Shown piece after piece: positions 36,303-44,459 of a DNA stretch of 64,000 bases; within the stretch, counting starts at the first letter, position 1, and every line of letters begins with the position of its first letter. Below the pieces are notes generated by a model. That model saw only the letters and a list, made by a program, of their open reading frames with translations, did no database searches and had not been told where the DNA came from. The position numbers and the translations under genes are program-made. The stretch comes from Palsa-504 sp050011155 (GTDB taxonomy: Bacteria > Actinomycetota > Actinomycetes > Streptosporangiales > Streptosporangiaceae): positions 1 through 64,000 of the forward strand of contig JBEKJP010000020.1 of assembly GCA_050011155.1 (NCBI GenBank), given 5' to 3'.

Positions 36303-36571
36303 GTGAAACTATCCGATGGCGTCGATTTCGCCCGCGCTAACCGCTGGTCCGTGCTGACTACCATCCGCGGCAACGGCCTTCCCCAGCTGTCGAACGTCGC
36401 TCACTACGCCGGCGACGATGGCGTCGTCCGCCGCCGAGCTCATTACGTACTACCGGGCACTGTCAGGCGAGCACGAGGACTGGGACGCCTACCGCGCGGC
36501 GGATGGTGACCGACCGGCGCGCCGTTGTCCGCCTCACTCCCGAGCGGGCCTACGGGATGATCAGCCGCTAG
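36303..36571 (+). pseudogene. Broken PPOX-class F420-dependent oxidoreductase
   Basis: The frame opens with a typical N-terminus (FARANRWSVLTTIRGNGLPQ, LSNVAHYAGDDG), then a deletion joins it to the C-terminal part read in a second frame (AAELITYYRALSGEHEDWDA) and then a third (VTDRRAVVRLTPERAYGMIS). Roughly half of a gene of about 135-140 codons is missing and two shifts separate the parts. It ends against the flavin reductase gene. Confidence 0.75.
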
Positions 36572-37080
36572 GCGGGGTGCTGGAGCCGTCCGAAGCCGCT
36601 GCGGTGGAACACCAGCGGCAGCGAGTCGTCCGCGTGCTCGACCGCGTGCAGCCGCAGCAGGACGATGGTGTGGTCGCCCGCCTCGACCTCGCGGTAGATG
36701 GTGGTGTCGAACGACGCCAGCCCGTCGGCTAGCGTCACGGCGCCGTCCTCGCCCAGCGCGACCCGCAGTCCGTCGAAACGGCCCTCGACCGGGCCCGCGA
36801 GCTGCCGGGCGGCGCCGCGATGGTGATCGGCCAGGACGGTCACGCCCAGGTGGGCGGCGCGGCGCAGCCGCGGCCAGGTCGTGGACGTGTTCGCGATCGA
36901 CACCGACACCAGCGGCGGGGCCAGCGACACCGAGGTGAACGAGCTCGCGGCCAGGCCGGTGAGCCGGCCGTCCACCTCCGCGGCGACCGCCACCACGCCG
37001 GTCGGGAAGATGCCGAAGGCCTTCCGCAGCCGGGCGGGATCGAGATCCTGGTTGGTCGGGAAGTGGGTCACCACGCTCAC
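36568..37080 (-). CDS. Flavin reductase (HpaC-like) component
   Basis: 170 residues, GTG start in a GTGA overlap with the hydrolase gene. Flavin-reductase-like fold: RLRKAFGIFPTGVVAVAA, GLAASSFTSVSLAPPLVSVS, HLGVTVLADHHRGAARQLAG, RFDGL and the C-terminal PLVFHRSGFGRL. It supplies reduced FMN to a partner monooxygenase, almost certainly the LLM protein encoded two genes upstream in the same operon. Confidence 0.9.
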   Translation of the reverse strand: MSVVTHFPTNQDLDPARLRKAFGIFPTGVVAVAAEVDGRLTGLAASSFTSVSLAPPLVSVSIANTSTTWPRLRRAAHLGVTVLADHHRGAARQLAGPVEGRFDGLRVALGEDGAVTLADGLASFDTTIYREVEAGDHTIVLLRLHAVEHADDSLPLVFHRSGFGRLQHPA

Positions 37081-37715
37081 CAGGCGCTCGTTTCGACCGT
37101 GATCGCCGGGGTCAGGTCATCGCGCAGCGCCTCGAGGAACGACACGATCTCCGCCGCCACCGACCGGTGCTGGAGGTCGTTGAGCACGTCGTGGTGGGCG
37201 CCGCGGACGACGGCCAGCCGCGCGGCCGGTACGACGGCGGCGAGCCGGCCGGGCTGAACGGCCATGGCGTCCGCCAGGACGCCGCGGTGGGTGGGGCAAT
37301 GCGTCCGGATGTTCAACTCGTCCTCCCAGCCGCCGTCGTACCGCGCCCGGTAACCGGGCAACCCGGCGAGCACGGCCGCCTGCGGCCACCACACGGCGCC
37401 CGGTACAACGTCCGCCAGCAGGGCCGTAATTCCGGCCGCGCCCAGATCCGAGCCGAGCAGGACGAGCGGGCGCCCCAGCTCGTCGCCGATGTCCTCGACC
37501 TGGAGGGCCAGCCCCTGCGCGAGCTCGCGCAGGAACACCGCGACGTCCGCGGGATCGGTGCCGGGCAGGTCGGTCACGCGTACCCGGTACGCGTCGTAGG
37601 CGAGCCGTGATCCGAGGCGGGCGTAGACCGCGGGCGTCTCACCCCGGCCGGGCGCGACGATGATCGTGCCGCGGGTACGCAGCCCGTTCGGGACGAAAAA
37701 ATCTCGCGCGGCCAT
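37077..37715 (-). CDS. Alpha/beta hydrolase with Asp in the nucleophile position
   Basis: 212 residues. IIVAPGRGETPAVYARLGS is the first loop, LVLLGSDLGAAG the elbow: the GxNxG pattern reads G-S-D-L-G, so D90 stands where Ser is expected, and GAHHDVLND holds the His. The rest resembles lysophospholipase-like hydrolases (PGYRARYDGGWEDELNIRTH). An Asp nucleophile would suit a dehalogenase or epoxide hydrolase. The gene lies between LLM and flavin reductase genes with 1- and 4-nt junctions, so it acts in the same pathway. Confidence 0.8.
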   Translation of the reverse strand: MAARDFFVPNGLRTRGTIIVAPGRGETPAVYARLGSRLAYDAYRVRVTDLPGTDPADVAVFLRELAQGLALQVEDIGDELGRPLVLLGSDLGAAGITALLADVVPGAVWWPQAAVLAGLPGYRARYDGGWEDELNIRTHCPTHRGVLADAMAVQPGRLAAVVPAARLAVVRGAHHDVLNDLQHRSVAAEIVSFLEALRDDLTPAITVETSAW

Positions 37716-37716
37716 T

Positions 37717-38751
37717 TCAGGCTCCCGCGAGCTGGCGGACGGCGGGGGAGTCGTCTGCCGGTTTCCAGCCCAGCGCGGGCGCCACCTCGGTCGCGATGAG
37801 CTCCAGCGCGCGGATGGCCGCGTCGTGGCCGGGCACGGCCGGGTTGAACTGGGTGATGAGGTCGGTCGCGACCGGCAGCACCTTTTCCTGCCGCAGCGCC
37901 GCGATGATCTCGTCCGGGTGGCCGTAGAAGCAGTGGAACCGGCGCAGCGCCTCGTCCTGGCTGATGCCCGGGGGGAACGCTCCGCGCAGCGCGAAACGCT
38001 GCGCGGCCGCGTGCACGTCCGCGCCGATCTGGTCCAGCGCGGTCCTGGTGTCCTGGGCCGGGAACACGAACCGGGACAGCCCGATGCGCGGGATCCGCGG
38101 CTGGGCCCAGGCGTTCAGGTAGGCGTCGGCCCAGGGTCGCTGCACCTCGTCGGTCGCCTGGTCGTAACCGTAGGCCGCCCGGTTGAGCAGCAGGTTGGAG
38201 CCGGCCTGGGCCACGTATCCGGCGCCCGCGGCGCTGAACACCGCCTGCCAGATCCGCTCGGTGAAGTCGGCCGCTGGCGGCTGGATGGTGAACCCGGCCG
38301 TGCCCACGTCCTGGTTCGCCAGCGCGGTGCGCAGCACCTCGAGGCCCTCGCTGGTCAGCTCGCGCTTGCGGGCGACGTCGCGGCCGAAGGCGGCGTACTC
38401 CGCCTCGCTGGCCCCGCTGCCGACGCCGATCTCCACCCGGCCGCCGGACAGGGTGTCGACCACGGAGACGTCCTCCGCCAGCCGGATCGGGTTCTCCAGC
38501 GGCAGCACCGTGATCGCCGTGGAGAGCCGGATCCGCTTGGTCCGGGCGGCGGCGTGGGCCAGGAACGTCCACGGCGAGGACAGCCCGCCGCCGCCCAGGG
38601 GCGCGTGGTGCTGCGCCACCCAGCCCACGTCGAATCCCAGCTCGTCGGCGACGACGAAAAGCTCCTGGGCGTTGCGGTAGGTGGTGGCCAGGTCGCCGCG
38701 GCCCTGGACGTGGGTGAGGAAGCCGAGCCGGAAACGGGGCTGGTCGGTCAT
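37717..38751 (-). CDS. LLM-class FMN-dependent monooxygenase
   Basis: 344-residue luciferase-like TIM barrel. Family motifs: FRLGFLTHVQ at strand 1, ELGFDVGWVAQHHAPLGG with the conserved HH, RIRLSTAITVLPLENPIRLA and DTLSGGRVEIGVGSGAS. Uses reduced flavin from a separate reductase. First gene of a three-gene operon (LLM, hydrolase, flavin reductase), divergent from a LysR gene, which is the likely regulator. Substrate unknown; a sulfonate, ester or heterocycle would fit the class. Confidence 0.9.
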   Translation of the reverse strand: MTDQPRFRLGFLTHVQGRGDLATTYRNAQELFVVADELGFDVGWVAQHHAPLGGGGLSSPWTFLAHAAARTKRIRLSTAITVLPLENPIRLAEDVSVVDTLSGGRVEIGVGSGASEAEYAAFGRDVARKRELTSEGLEVLRTALANQDVGTAGFTIQPPAADFTERIWQAVFSAAGAGYVAQAGSNLLLNRAAYGYDQATDEVQRPWADAYLNAWAQPRIPRIGLSRFVFPAQDTRTALDQIGADVHAAAQRFALRGAFPPGISQDEALRRFHCFYGHPDEIIAALRQEKVLPVATDLITQFNPAVPGHDAAIRALELIATEVAPALGWKPADDSPAVRQLAGA

Positions 38752-38940
38752 GCGCTGACGCCTTTCGTGGACGGGGAGGTTGAGACGGCAGCCTGGCCGC
38801 CCAGGCGTCAGTGCCGGGTGAAAGGCGGTATCGGGAAGATCAGGCGGTCAGGTCAGCGGGGCGACATCGCCCGGGCATCGGGGTGGCTGGCCGGTTCATA
38901 TCCCCAGCGTGGGTGGTCGTCCGCTGGATGTCCAACGAGG

Positions 38941-39018
38941 CTTTCTAATCATGGCCGATCACGTCGGCTGATTAATTGTCGTGTACTCCGATAGGTATAG
39001 TAGGATAAAGTGATTCAC
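38941..39018. promoter_or_regulatory. Divergent LLM/LysR promoter region with inverted repeat
   Basis: GCCGA (38954-38958) and TCGGC (38964-38968) form a T-rich-flanked 15-bp inverted repeat, a reasonable LysR-box. An AT-rich block (38970-39010) with TATAGT precedes the LysR gene. CCGATAGG at 38988-38995 recurs near two other promoters of the window. Confidence 0.4.
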
Positions 39019-39924
39019 ATGGCCCGTGCCCTGGACATAGCGCCGTTGCGCAGCTTCGTCGCCGTGGCTGACGCCGGCGGCTTCCAGCGGGCCGCCGCCG
39101 CGCTGCACCTGAGCCAGGGGGCGATCAGCCAGCACGTGCGCCGGCTCGAGTCCGCGATCGGCCGGCCGCTGGTCGAGCGCCACGGCCGGGGCTTCCGGTT
39201 CACGGCCGACGGCGAGAAGCTGCTCGGCCAGGCGCGGCGCATCCTCGTGCTGCACGACGAGGTGCTGCAGAGCTTCAGCGAACAAGAGGCCGAGACCGTC
39301 GTCATCGGTTCCACCGAGCACGCCGCCGCGCAGTTGCTCCCTTACCTCGCGACCAGCCTGGACCGGTCGCTCCCGGGGCACCGGATACGGTTCAGGATCG
39401 ACCGCGGCACGAAACTGCGCGAGGCGTTCGCGGCTGGCCAGATCGACCTCGCCCTGCTGCTCGGGGCGGCCGACGACCCGCGGGCCGCCGTCGTGGGTGA
39501 CCTGGAGCTCACGTGGTACTCGGCGCCCGGGTGGGAGCCGCCCGGCCGGGCCGAACCCCTGCCGGTCGTCGCGTTCGACGACCCGTGCGCGCTCCGCACC
39601 CGGGCCCTGGAGACCCTGTCCTGTCACTCGATCCCCGTGATCATCCATGCCGAGGCGATGCAGCTCGCTGGCGTGCACGCCGCGGTGATCGCGGGGCTTG
39701 GCGTCGCCCTCATGGCGACGCTCGACCAGACCCCGGCGGGACTTGAGGTGCGGGACGAGCTGCCCCGGGCTGATCCCATTACCCTGGCCATGTGGTCCCG
39801 CCAGGGACTCGCGCCCGCGGTCTCCCGGCACGTGTCCCTGGCGTTGCGCCGTCTGCTGGCGGCGCCCGCCGCCGCCGAGCCGCCGGCCCGGCGGCTCGCC
39901 CTGGCCTTAAGGAGCCGTCCCTGA
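39019..39924 (+). CDS. LysR-family transcriptional regulator
   Basis: 301 residues from ATG 39019 (an in-frame GTG lies three codons earlier). HTH at about 5-62 (LRSFVAVADAGGFQRAAAAL, HLSQGAISQHVRRLESAIGR, PLVERHGRGFRFTADG), then a substrate-binding domain with VVIGSTEHAAAQLLPYLATS. Expected to sense a small metabolite and to activate the LLM operon transcribed in the opposite direction. Its last bases carry the ribosome site of the cupin gene (TGATG overlap). Confidence 0.9.
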   Translation: MARALDIAPLRSFVAVADAGGFQRAAAALHLSQGAISQHVRRLESAIGRPLVERHGRGFRFTADGEKLLGQARRILVLHDEVLQSFSEQEAETVVIGSTEHAAAQLLPYLATSLDRSLPGHRIRFRIDRGTKLREAFAAGQIDLALLLGAADDPRAAVVGDLELTWYSAPGWEPPGRAEPLPVVAFDDPCALRTRALETLSCHSIPVIIHAEAMQLAGVHAAVIAGLGVALMATLDQTPAGLEVRDELPRADPITLAMWSRQGLAPAVSRHVSLALRRLLAAPAAAEPPARRLALALRSRP

Positions 39925-40394
39925 TGCCCGCTGCCGACCAGTTCCACCGTCCGCTATACCACGTAGCTCCGGCCGCCCTGGTCGGCCAGACCGCTCAGAC
40001 GTCGGGCATGAACCGCCTGGAAGCCATCAGCGGCAAGACCGTCGGCGCCCAGAACCTGTGGATGGGCCAGACCCACGTCCCGGCGCGGGTCTCGTCCGGC
40101 AACCACCACCACGGATCGTCCGAGACCGCGATCTACGTGGTGTCGGGGAACCCGGTCTTCGTCTTCCTGGACGTGGACGGCGACGAGCCCGTGGAGCGAC
40201 GGATCCGGACCGAGCCCGGTGACTACGTCTTCGTGCCGCCGTTCGTCCCGCACCGCGAGGAGAACCCCGACCCGGACCGTGAGGCGGTCGTCGTGATCGC
40301 CCGGACCACGCAAGAGGCGATCGTCGTGAACCTGCGGGGACTTGACTGGGCCGAGGTCGACACCACGGTCGGCCGGATCCGCCCTCAGGCGTGA
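39924..40394 (+). CDS. Cupin-domain protein
   Basis: 156 residues. Cupin motif 1: VPARVSSGNHHHGSSETAIY; motif 2: PGDYVFVPPFVPHREENPD. The His/Glu metal ligands (HHH, E, H) are present. Starts one base before the LysR stop with AAGGAG inside the LysR gene. Could be a dioxygenase or isomerase, or a small metal-binding sensor. A 26-bp stretch near its end (40350-40375) recurs at 42140-42165. Confidence 0.85.
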   Translation: MPAADQFHRPLYHVAPAALVGQTAQTSGMNRLEAISGKTVGAQNLWMGQTHVPARVSSGNHHHGSSETAIYVVSGNPVFVFLDVDGDEPVERRIRTEPGDYVFVPPFVPHREENPDPDREAVVVIARTTQEAIVVNLRGLDWAEVDTTVGRIRPQA

Positions 40395-40463
40395 CGTGAG
40401 TGCCGTCGCTGGCAGGCCGTGGTCGCCGTCCTGCCGTGAGAATTTGTCCGATATGTTGCTGGA

Positions 40464-41714
40464 TTATCGATCGATGGCGTTTGCTGCACGCCGCTGATCG
40501 GTCTCGAAAGCTTCGGCCATGAGATCAATCTCCCGGCGGGGTAGCTTCAGGTCCGCCGCTTCGCTTCGCCATCTGGATGTCGCATCGCTCACGGCCGTGA
40601 CTTCCGACCGTGCTTCCGCCAGAGTGAGCCGAAAGTAGCCGCTGACCGACAGGGCGGTCTCAATGTCCGCCTTGGTGTCATCGAGGTCGATGGCCGTGCT
40701 GAGCCTGTCCGGCCGGTGCGGGTTCGGGTTCAGGTCGTAGGCGGGGGACAGCGCCCATCCCCGCCGCTGGCGTAGGAACGCGTGATTGCGCAGGTGGTCA
40801 TCTGTGTTTCCGGTGAGGATGGAGAAGATGATGCGACGGTACAGTTCCCTCAGATCAAGGGTCGGAGACGGGGACTGCCGTTCGATCACTTCAGCGATCT
40901 CCAGATAGCTGCGTTGCTCGCCATCAGCCGCCTCCAGCATGGTGAGGGCGCTGGCAAAGCCAATGCGCCGGCCTGAGAACCGGTCAAAGCGGTTCACGAT
41001 GAGGACATGGTGCCCTGCCACCAGGCTGAGCCGGGAATCGTTAACTGTCATGCCGGAGCGGCGGGCCAGCCGGAGCTGGACTTCCTCCCAACCGGCTACA
41101 TCCCATTCGTCACTTCCCGAACGTGGGAACTTGGCGATTGCGAGGCTCCCGGACTCGTCGATGACCGCAGCCTTGGGGCGAGCTCCGCCGAGCGAGCTCC
41201 CGGCGTCGATCAGGTCCTTCAAGTCACGGCTGTCCGCGCCGTCGTCGAGATGATCAACGGCGTGCAGCAGACGGGGCAAATCGAGCATGCGCGGTACGGC
41301 GTTTCGGTGCGTAGAGTAGTAGTCGCGGGTGCTGGGACGCCGGTACTGGATAGCTCCTTGCCTGGTGTCGTCTCGCACGCCGAGCAGGAAGTCTCCGTTG
41401 CGGAGGCTGCGTGGTGTGCGGCTCTCAGCTGCCGCGCGCTCGCGCTCTTCACGGCGCATGAGGTTTTGACCCCACCGATCGGGAGCGCTGTCTGCGAACG
41501 CGCTGAAGAGCGGCTTTCCTGGTCGGGACTGGAAGACGCCCGCCGATTTCGGTAGCGCGGGGTCCAGATCGTAGCTGACCGGGCTGGCCAGGTAGGAATC
41601 GGAGTAACGGAAGGTCGCGGTCTCGGTCCGTTGTTCGTGGATCCAGAGGTTGCCTGCGACGACTTCTTGTCCGCCGATCTCCACCGTGACCTCGACGGGC
41701 TCCCTGGCAACCAT
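40464..41714 (-). CDS. hipA: HipA-type toxin kinase
   Basis: 416 residues, near the usual 430-440. N-terminal HipA_N/couple_hipA region (about 1-100, FSAFADSAPDRWGQNLMRRE), then the kinase: SSLGGARPKAAVIDESG as the P-loop-like segment, LAIAKFPRSG with the ATP Lys, catalytic GNTDDHLRNHAFLR and metal-binding LSPAYDLNPNP. HipA kinases phosphorylate glutamyl-tRNA synthetase or relatives and cause growth arrest; the target here is not known. Overlaps its antitoxin gene by one base. Confidence 0.92.
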   Translation of the reverse strand: MVAREPVEVTVEIGGQEVVAGNLWIHEQRTETATFRYSDSYLASPVSYDLDPALPKSAGVFQSRPGKPLFSAFADSAPDRWGQNLMRREERERAAAESRTPRSLRNGDFLLGVRDDTRQGAIQYRRPSTRDYYSTHRNAVPRMLDLPRLLHAVDHLDDGADSRDLKDLIDAGSSLGGARPKAAVIDESGSLAIAKFPRSGSDEWDVAGWEEVQLRLARRSGMTVNDSRLSLVAGHHVLIVNRFDRFSGRRIGFASALTMLEAADGEQRSYLEIAEVIERQSPSPTLDLRELYRRIIFSILTGNTDDHLRNHAFLRQRRGWALSPAYDLNPNPHRPDRLSTAIDLDDTKADIETALSVSGYFRLTLAEARSEVTAVSDATSRWRSEAADLKLPRREIDLMAEAFETDQRRAANAIDR

Positions 41715-42034
41715 TATTCACGCACCCGCTTGGGAAGAATCTCGTCAGCGCGAAGCTTGCCGACGTCAGTCTGATACGGGTCGGCCGCATCCAGCACGGA
41801 GTCCAGGATGCCGAGGATCCGCAGGACCCGGAGCAGGTTCTCGGTAGATGCCGTCCCCTTGCCCTGTTCGATAGCGCGTAGCGTGTCGCGGCTGATGCCC
41901 GCGCGCTCCGCCACCTGAGCAGCGGTCAGCCGTTGCAGCTTGCGCCAAGTGGATACATGCTCGCCAAGCACTCGCAAGCCTCGCCCGACGGCATGTGGCG
42001 TCATTGACTCTTTAATGGCTGCCATAGAAGTCAT
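41714..42034 (-). CDS. hipB: HipB-type XRE antitoxin
   Basis: 106 residues. HTH at about 30-80 (LQRLTAAQVAERAGISRDTL, RAIEQGKGTASTENLLRVLR), followed by a short tail ending LPKRVRE. The stop TAA overlaps the HipA ATG (TAATG). It should bind HipA and repress the pair. Repeats of ATAACGG/ATAACGC at 42036-42048 lie 2 bp upstream and may be its operator. ATG 42025 is an alternative start. Confidence 0.88.
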   Translation of the reverse strand: MTSMAAIKESMTPHAVGRGLRVLGEHVSTWRKLQRLTAAQVAERAGISRDTLRAIEQGKGTASTENLLRVLRILGILDSVLDAADPYQTDVGKLRADEILPKRVRE

Positions 42035-42078
42035 AATAACGGATAACGCCGATTTTAGAAGCCATTAGTAGATCAGCC

Positions 42079-42165
42079 GATCCGGGTGCCGGTGACATTC
42101 GCCTGGGGCAACCGCGACCGGTTCGTCTCCCTGGCCGCAGCCGAGGTCGGCACCACGGTCGGCCG
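42079..42165 (+). pseudogene. Chimeric gene scar: hydrolase segment joined to cupin segment
   Basis: 42079-42145 matches 25436-25502 of the alpha/beta hydrolase gene in about 60 of 67 positions (IRVP, FAWGNRDRFVS, AAAE). From the shared GCCGAG (42140-42145) the sequence switches to the end of the cupin gene: 42140-42165 matches 40350-40375 in 25 of 26. It keeps an open frame and ends in TAG. It is a recombination relic, not a gene. Confidence 0.75.
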
Positions 42166-42712
42166 TTAGCGCGGCCGGCCGGGGCTGAGTCCGTCGAGGA
42201 TCAGGGCGAGCATGGGCTGCGACCGGTCTTCCGGCCCGGATGCGGCCCGCCAGAGGGCACCGGTGAGCTGCAGGAAATCGCCCGGGTCGGCGTCGGCGCG
42301 GATGGTGCCATCGCGTTTACCCGCGTCGAGCAGCTGCGTGATGGCGGCGATGAACGACCGGGCCGTAGGTGTTTTCCGTGATCGACCGGTGGGCACCGGG
42401 GCTGAGCGCGTCGCTGAGGCCGTGTTTCCTCCGCATCGCGCTGACCAGGTCGGTGGTCCAGCGCCGGAGCGCTTCCAGCGGCGCCAGCGCGGCCAGCAAG
42501 CCCGGCACCGAGCCGGTGAGCTGGTCGACCTCGAGCTGGTAGACGGCCAGGACGAGCGCCTCGCGGGTCGGGTAGTTGCGGTACAGGGTGCCGGGCCCGA
42601 CGCCGGCCCGCTGGGCGATCTGGTTCATCGAGGTGCCGCCGTCCTCGGCCAGGGCCTGGCGGGCGGTTTCCAGGATGCGGGCGCGGTTCTCGCGGGCATC
42701 TGAGCGGACCAT
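42166..42712 (-). pseudogene. TetR-family regulator, frameshifted
   Basis: Starts well (ATG 42712, AGGAGG upstream) with a TetR HTH: RARILETARQALAEDGGTSM, NQIAQRAGVGPGTLYRNYP, ALVLAVYQLEVDQL. After ENTYGPVV (about 42365) the frame is lost; the continuation FIAAITQLLDAGKRDGTIRA to LDGLSPGRPR is in another frame to 42166. A single-base indel explains it, so it is a recent pseudogene or a sequencing error. Divergent from the aldo/keto reductase remnant. Confidence 0.75.
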
Positions 42713-42724
42713 CCCGCCTCCTTC

Positions 42725-43319
42725 TTGCTATCCGGAGAGCTGTATCAGATTCACCGCAACGACCACGCGACCCCGCTCGAGGAAACCCTCGAAGCCCTGC
42801 ACGACCTGGTACAGGCGGGCAAGGTCCGCTACCTCGGCGCGTCCTCGATGCACACCTGGGAGTTCGCCAAGGCCCTGCACCTGCAGCGCGACCACGGCTG
42901 GGCCCGCTTCGCGTCCATGCAGAACCACTACAACCTGCTCGCCCGCGAGGAGGAGCGCGAGATGATCCCACTCTGCCTCGACGAAGGCGTCGGCGCGATC
43001 GTGTGGAGCGCTCACCGCCGATAGCGATCACGCGGTCATCGACGCCGTCGGCGCGATCGCGGCCGAGCGCAGCGTCACCCGGGCCCAGGTCGCCCTGGCC
43101 TGGCTGCACGGCCAGCCGGTCGTCACCGCGCCGCTCGTCGGCGCCAACACGGTGTCCCAGATCGACGACGCGGTGGCCTCGCTCGGCATCGAGCTCACCG
43201 CCGGGGAACTCGCCGCCCTCGAACGGCCGTACACGCCTCGCTACGACTTCCAGGGCATCTCCGACGAAGCCGAGCTGCAGAAGCTCAGGGACCAGATACC
43301 GGGGTACGCCAGCGCGTAG
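42725..43319 (+). pseudogene. Aldo/keto reductase remnant
   Basis: 42730-43020 reads as the middle of an AKR (LYQIHRNDHATPLEETLEAL, GKVRYLGASSMHTWEFAKAL, RFASMQNHYNLLAREEEREM), then stops at SAHRR. The C-terminal part is in another frame (AVIDAVGAIAAERSVTRAQV, ALAWLHGQPVVTAPLVGANT, ending PGYASA). The first 100 or so residues, with the catalytic Tyr and Lys, are absent, and a block is missing in the middle. Non-functional. Confidence 0.8.
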
Positions 43320-43349
43320 GACTCAATTCCTACCGTAATACTAGTCTTT

Positions 43350-44459
43350 ATGGTGGACCAGAACACGCTCCGCCGCCGGGGGACCGGGCTCATCGCCTGG
43401 GACCCCGGCGCGGCCAGCCCCGGCTATACCTTGTTCGCCCCGCTGACCGGGACCGGCCAGGCGTACCTGGTCCGGCTCGACGGCACCGTGGCGCACCAGT
43501 GGGACCTGCCGTACCGGCCGGGACGGCATGCCCGGCTGCTGCCGGACGGCGACCTCGCCTACAACGGGACCCTGCCGGATACGCCCGTGCTGTTCCCCAT
43601 GTGGCTGAAGTACCACGGCGGCGCGCTCGGCGAAGTCAGCCCGTCCGGCGCCGTCGTGCGCGAGCACCGCGACGAACTGCACCACCACGACGCCTGCCAC
43701 TACGGCGACGGCCGGATCCTCTACACCGCGGTCGAACCGCTGGCCGGCGCGGTCGCCCAGGCCGTGCCCGGCGGCGTCGCGGGCAGCGAAGCCGACGGTA
43801 CCGTCTACGCCGACGTCATCAAGGAGGTCGACGCGAATGGCACCGTCACCTGGTGCTGGCGGGCGGCCGAGCACATCGATCCCGCGCGGTACCCGCTGCA
43901 GCCGCACTACCGGCGCGAGCACTGGCCGCTGATCAACGGCGTCTTCCCGCTGGCCGACGGGACCGTCGTGGCCAGCCTCCGCAGCGTCTCCGCCGTGATC
44001 ATCATCGACCGGTCTTCCGGCGAGGTCACCTGGCGGCTCGGCCCGGACACGGTCGCCCAGCAGCACTGCCCCAGCGAACTGCCCGACGGCTCGCTGCTGC
44101 TGTTCGACAACGGCACGTTCCGCACCGGCGAGAGCGTGACTTACTCGCGCGTCATCGAGGTGGACCGCCAGAGCGGGGCGATCACCTGGCAGTACCGCGA
44201 TTCGCCGCCGGAGAACTTCTTCACCCCGTTCATGGGCAGCGCCCAGCGGCTGCCGAACGGCAACACGCTCGTCACCGAGTCCGCGTTCGGGCGCATCTTC
44301 GAGGTCACCAGGAACGGGCAGGTGTGCTGGGAGTACGTCGTCCCGTACTTCTCGGCCTACCGCGACGAGGCGGCGGCCAAGATCTTCCCCGACGCGACCA
44401 ACGCGATCTTCCGCGCCTACCGGTACACCCCGGACCAGGTGCCCTGGCTGCGAGATTAG
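43350..44459 (+). CDS. Arylsulfotransferase-like beta-propeller protein
   Basis: 369 residues, ATG 43350 preceded closely by a TAATACT -10-like motif, so the mRNA may have little or no leader. The sequence resembles ASST-type proteins: GYTLFAPLTGTGQAYLVRLD, GTVAHQWDLPYRPGRHARLL, DELHHHDACHYGDGRILYTA, then repeated propeller blades (SSGEVTWRLG, QSGAITWQYR, NGQVCWEYV). True ASSTs are exported; no signal peptide is visible here. It may be a cytoplasmic relative with another role. Its stop abuts that of the convergent aminotransferase. Confidence 0.75.
   Translation: MVDQNTLRRRGTGLIAWDPGAASPGYTLFAPLTGTGQAYLVRLDGTVAHQWDLPYRPGRHARLLPDGDLAYNGTLPDTPVLFPMWLKYHGGALGEVSPSGAVVREHRDELHHHDACHYGDGRILYTAVEPLAGAVAQAVPGGVAGSEADGTVYADVIKEVDANGTVTWCWRAAEHIDPARYPLQPHYRREHWPLINGVFPLADGTVVASLRSVSAVIIIDRSSGEVTWRLGPDTVAQQHCPSELPDGSLLLFDNGTFRTGESVTYSRVIEVDRQSGAITWQYRDSPPENFFTPFMGSAQRLPNGNTLVTESAFGRIFEVTRNGQVCWEYVVPYFSAYRDEAAAKIFPDATNAIFRAYRYTPDQVPWLRD

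Noticed and set aside
36825..37257. Plus-strand frame over the flavin reductase and hydrolase junction
   Set aside because: Both minus-strand genes have family motifs and a 4-nt overlap; the plus frame has none.
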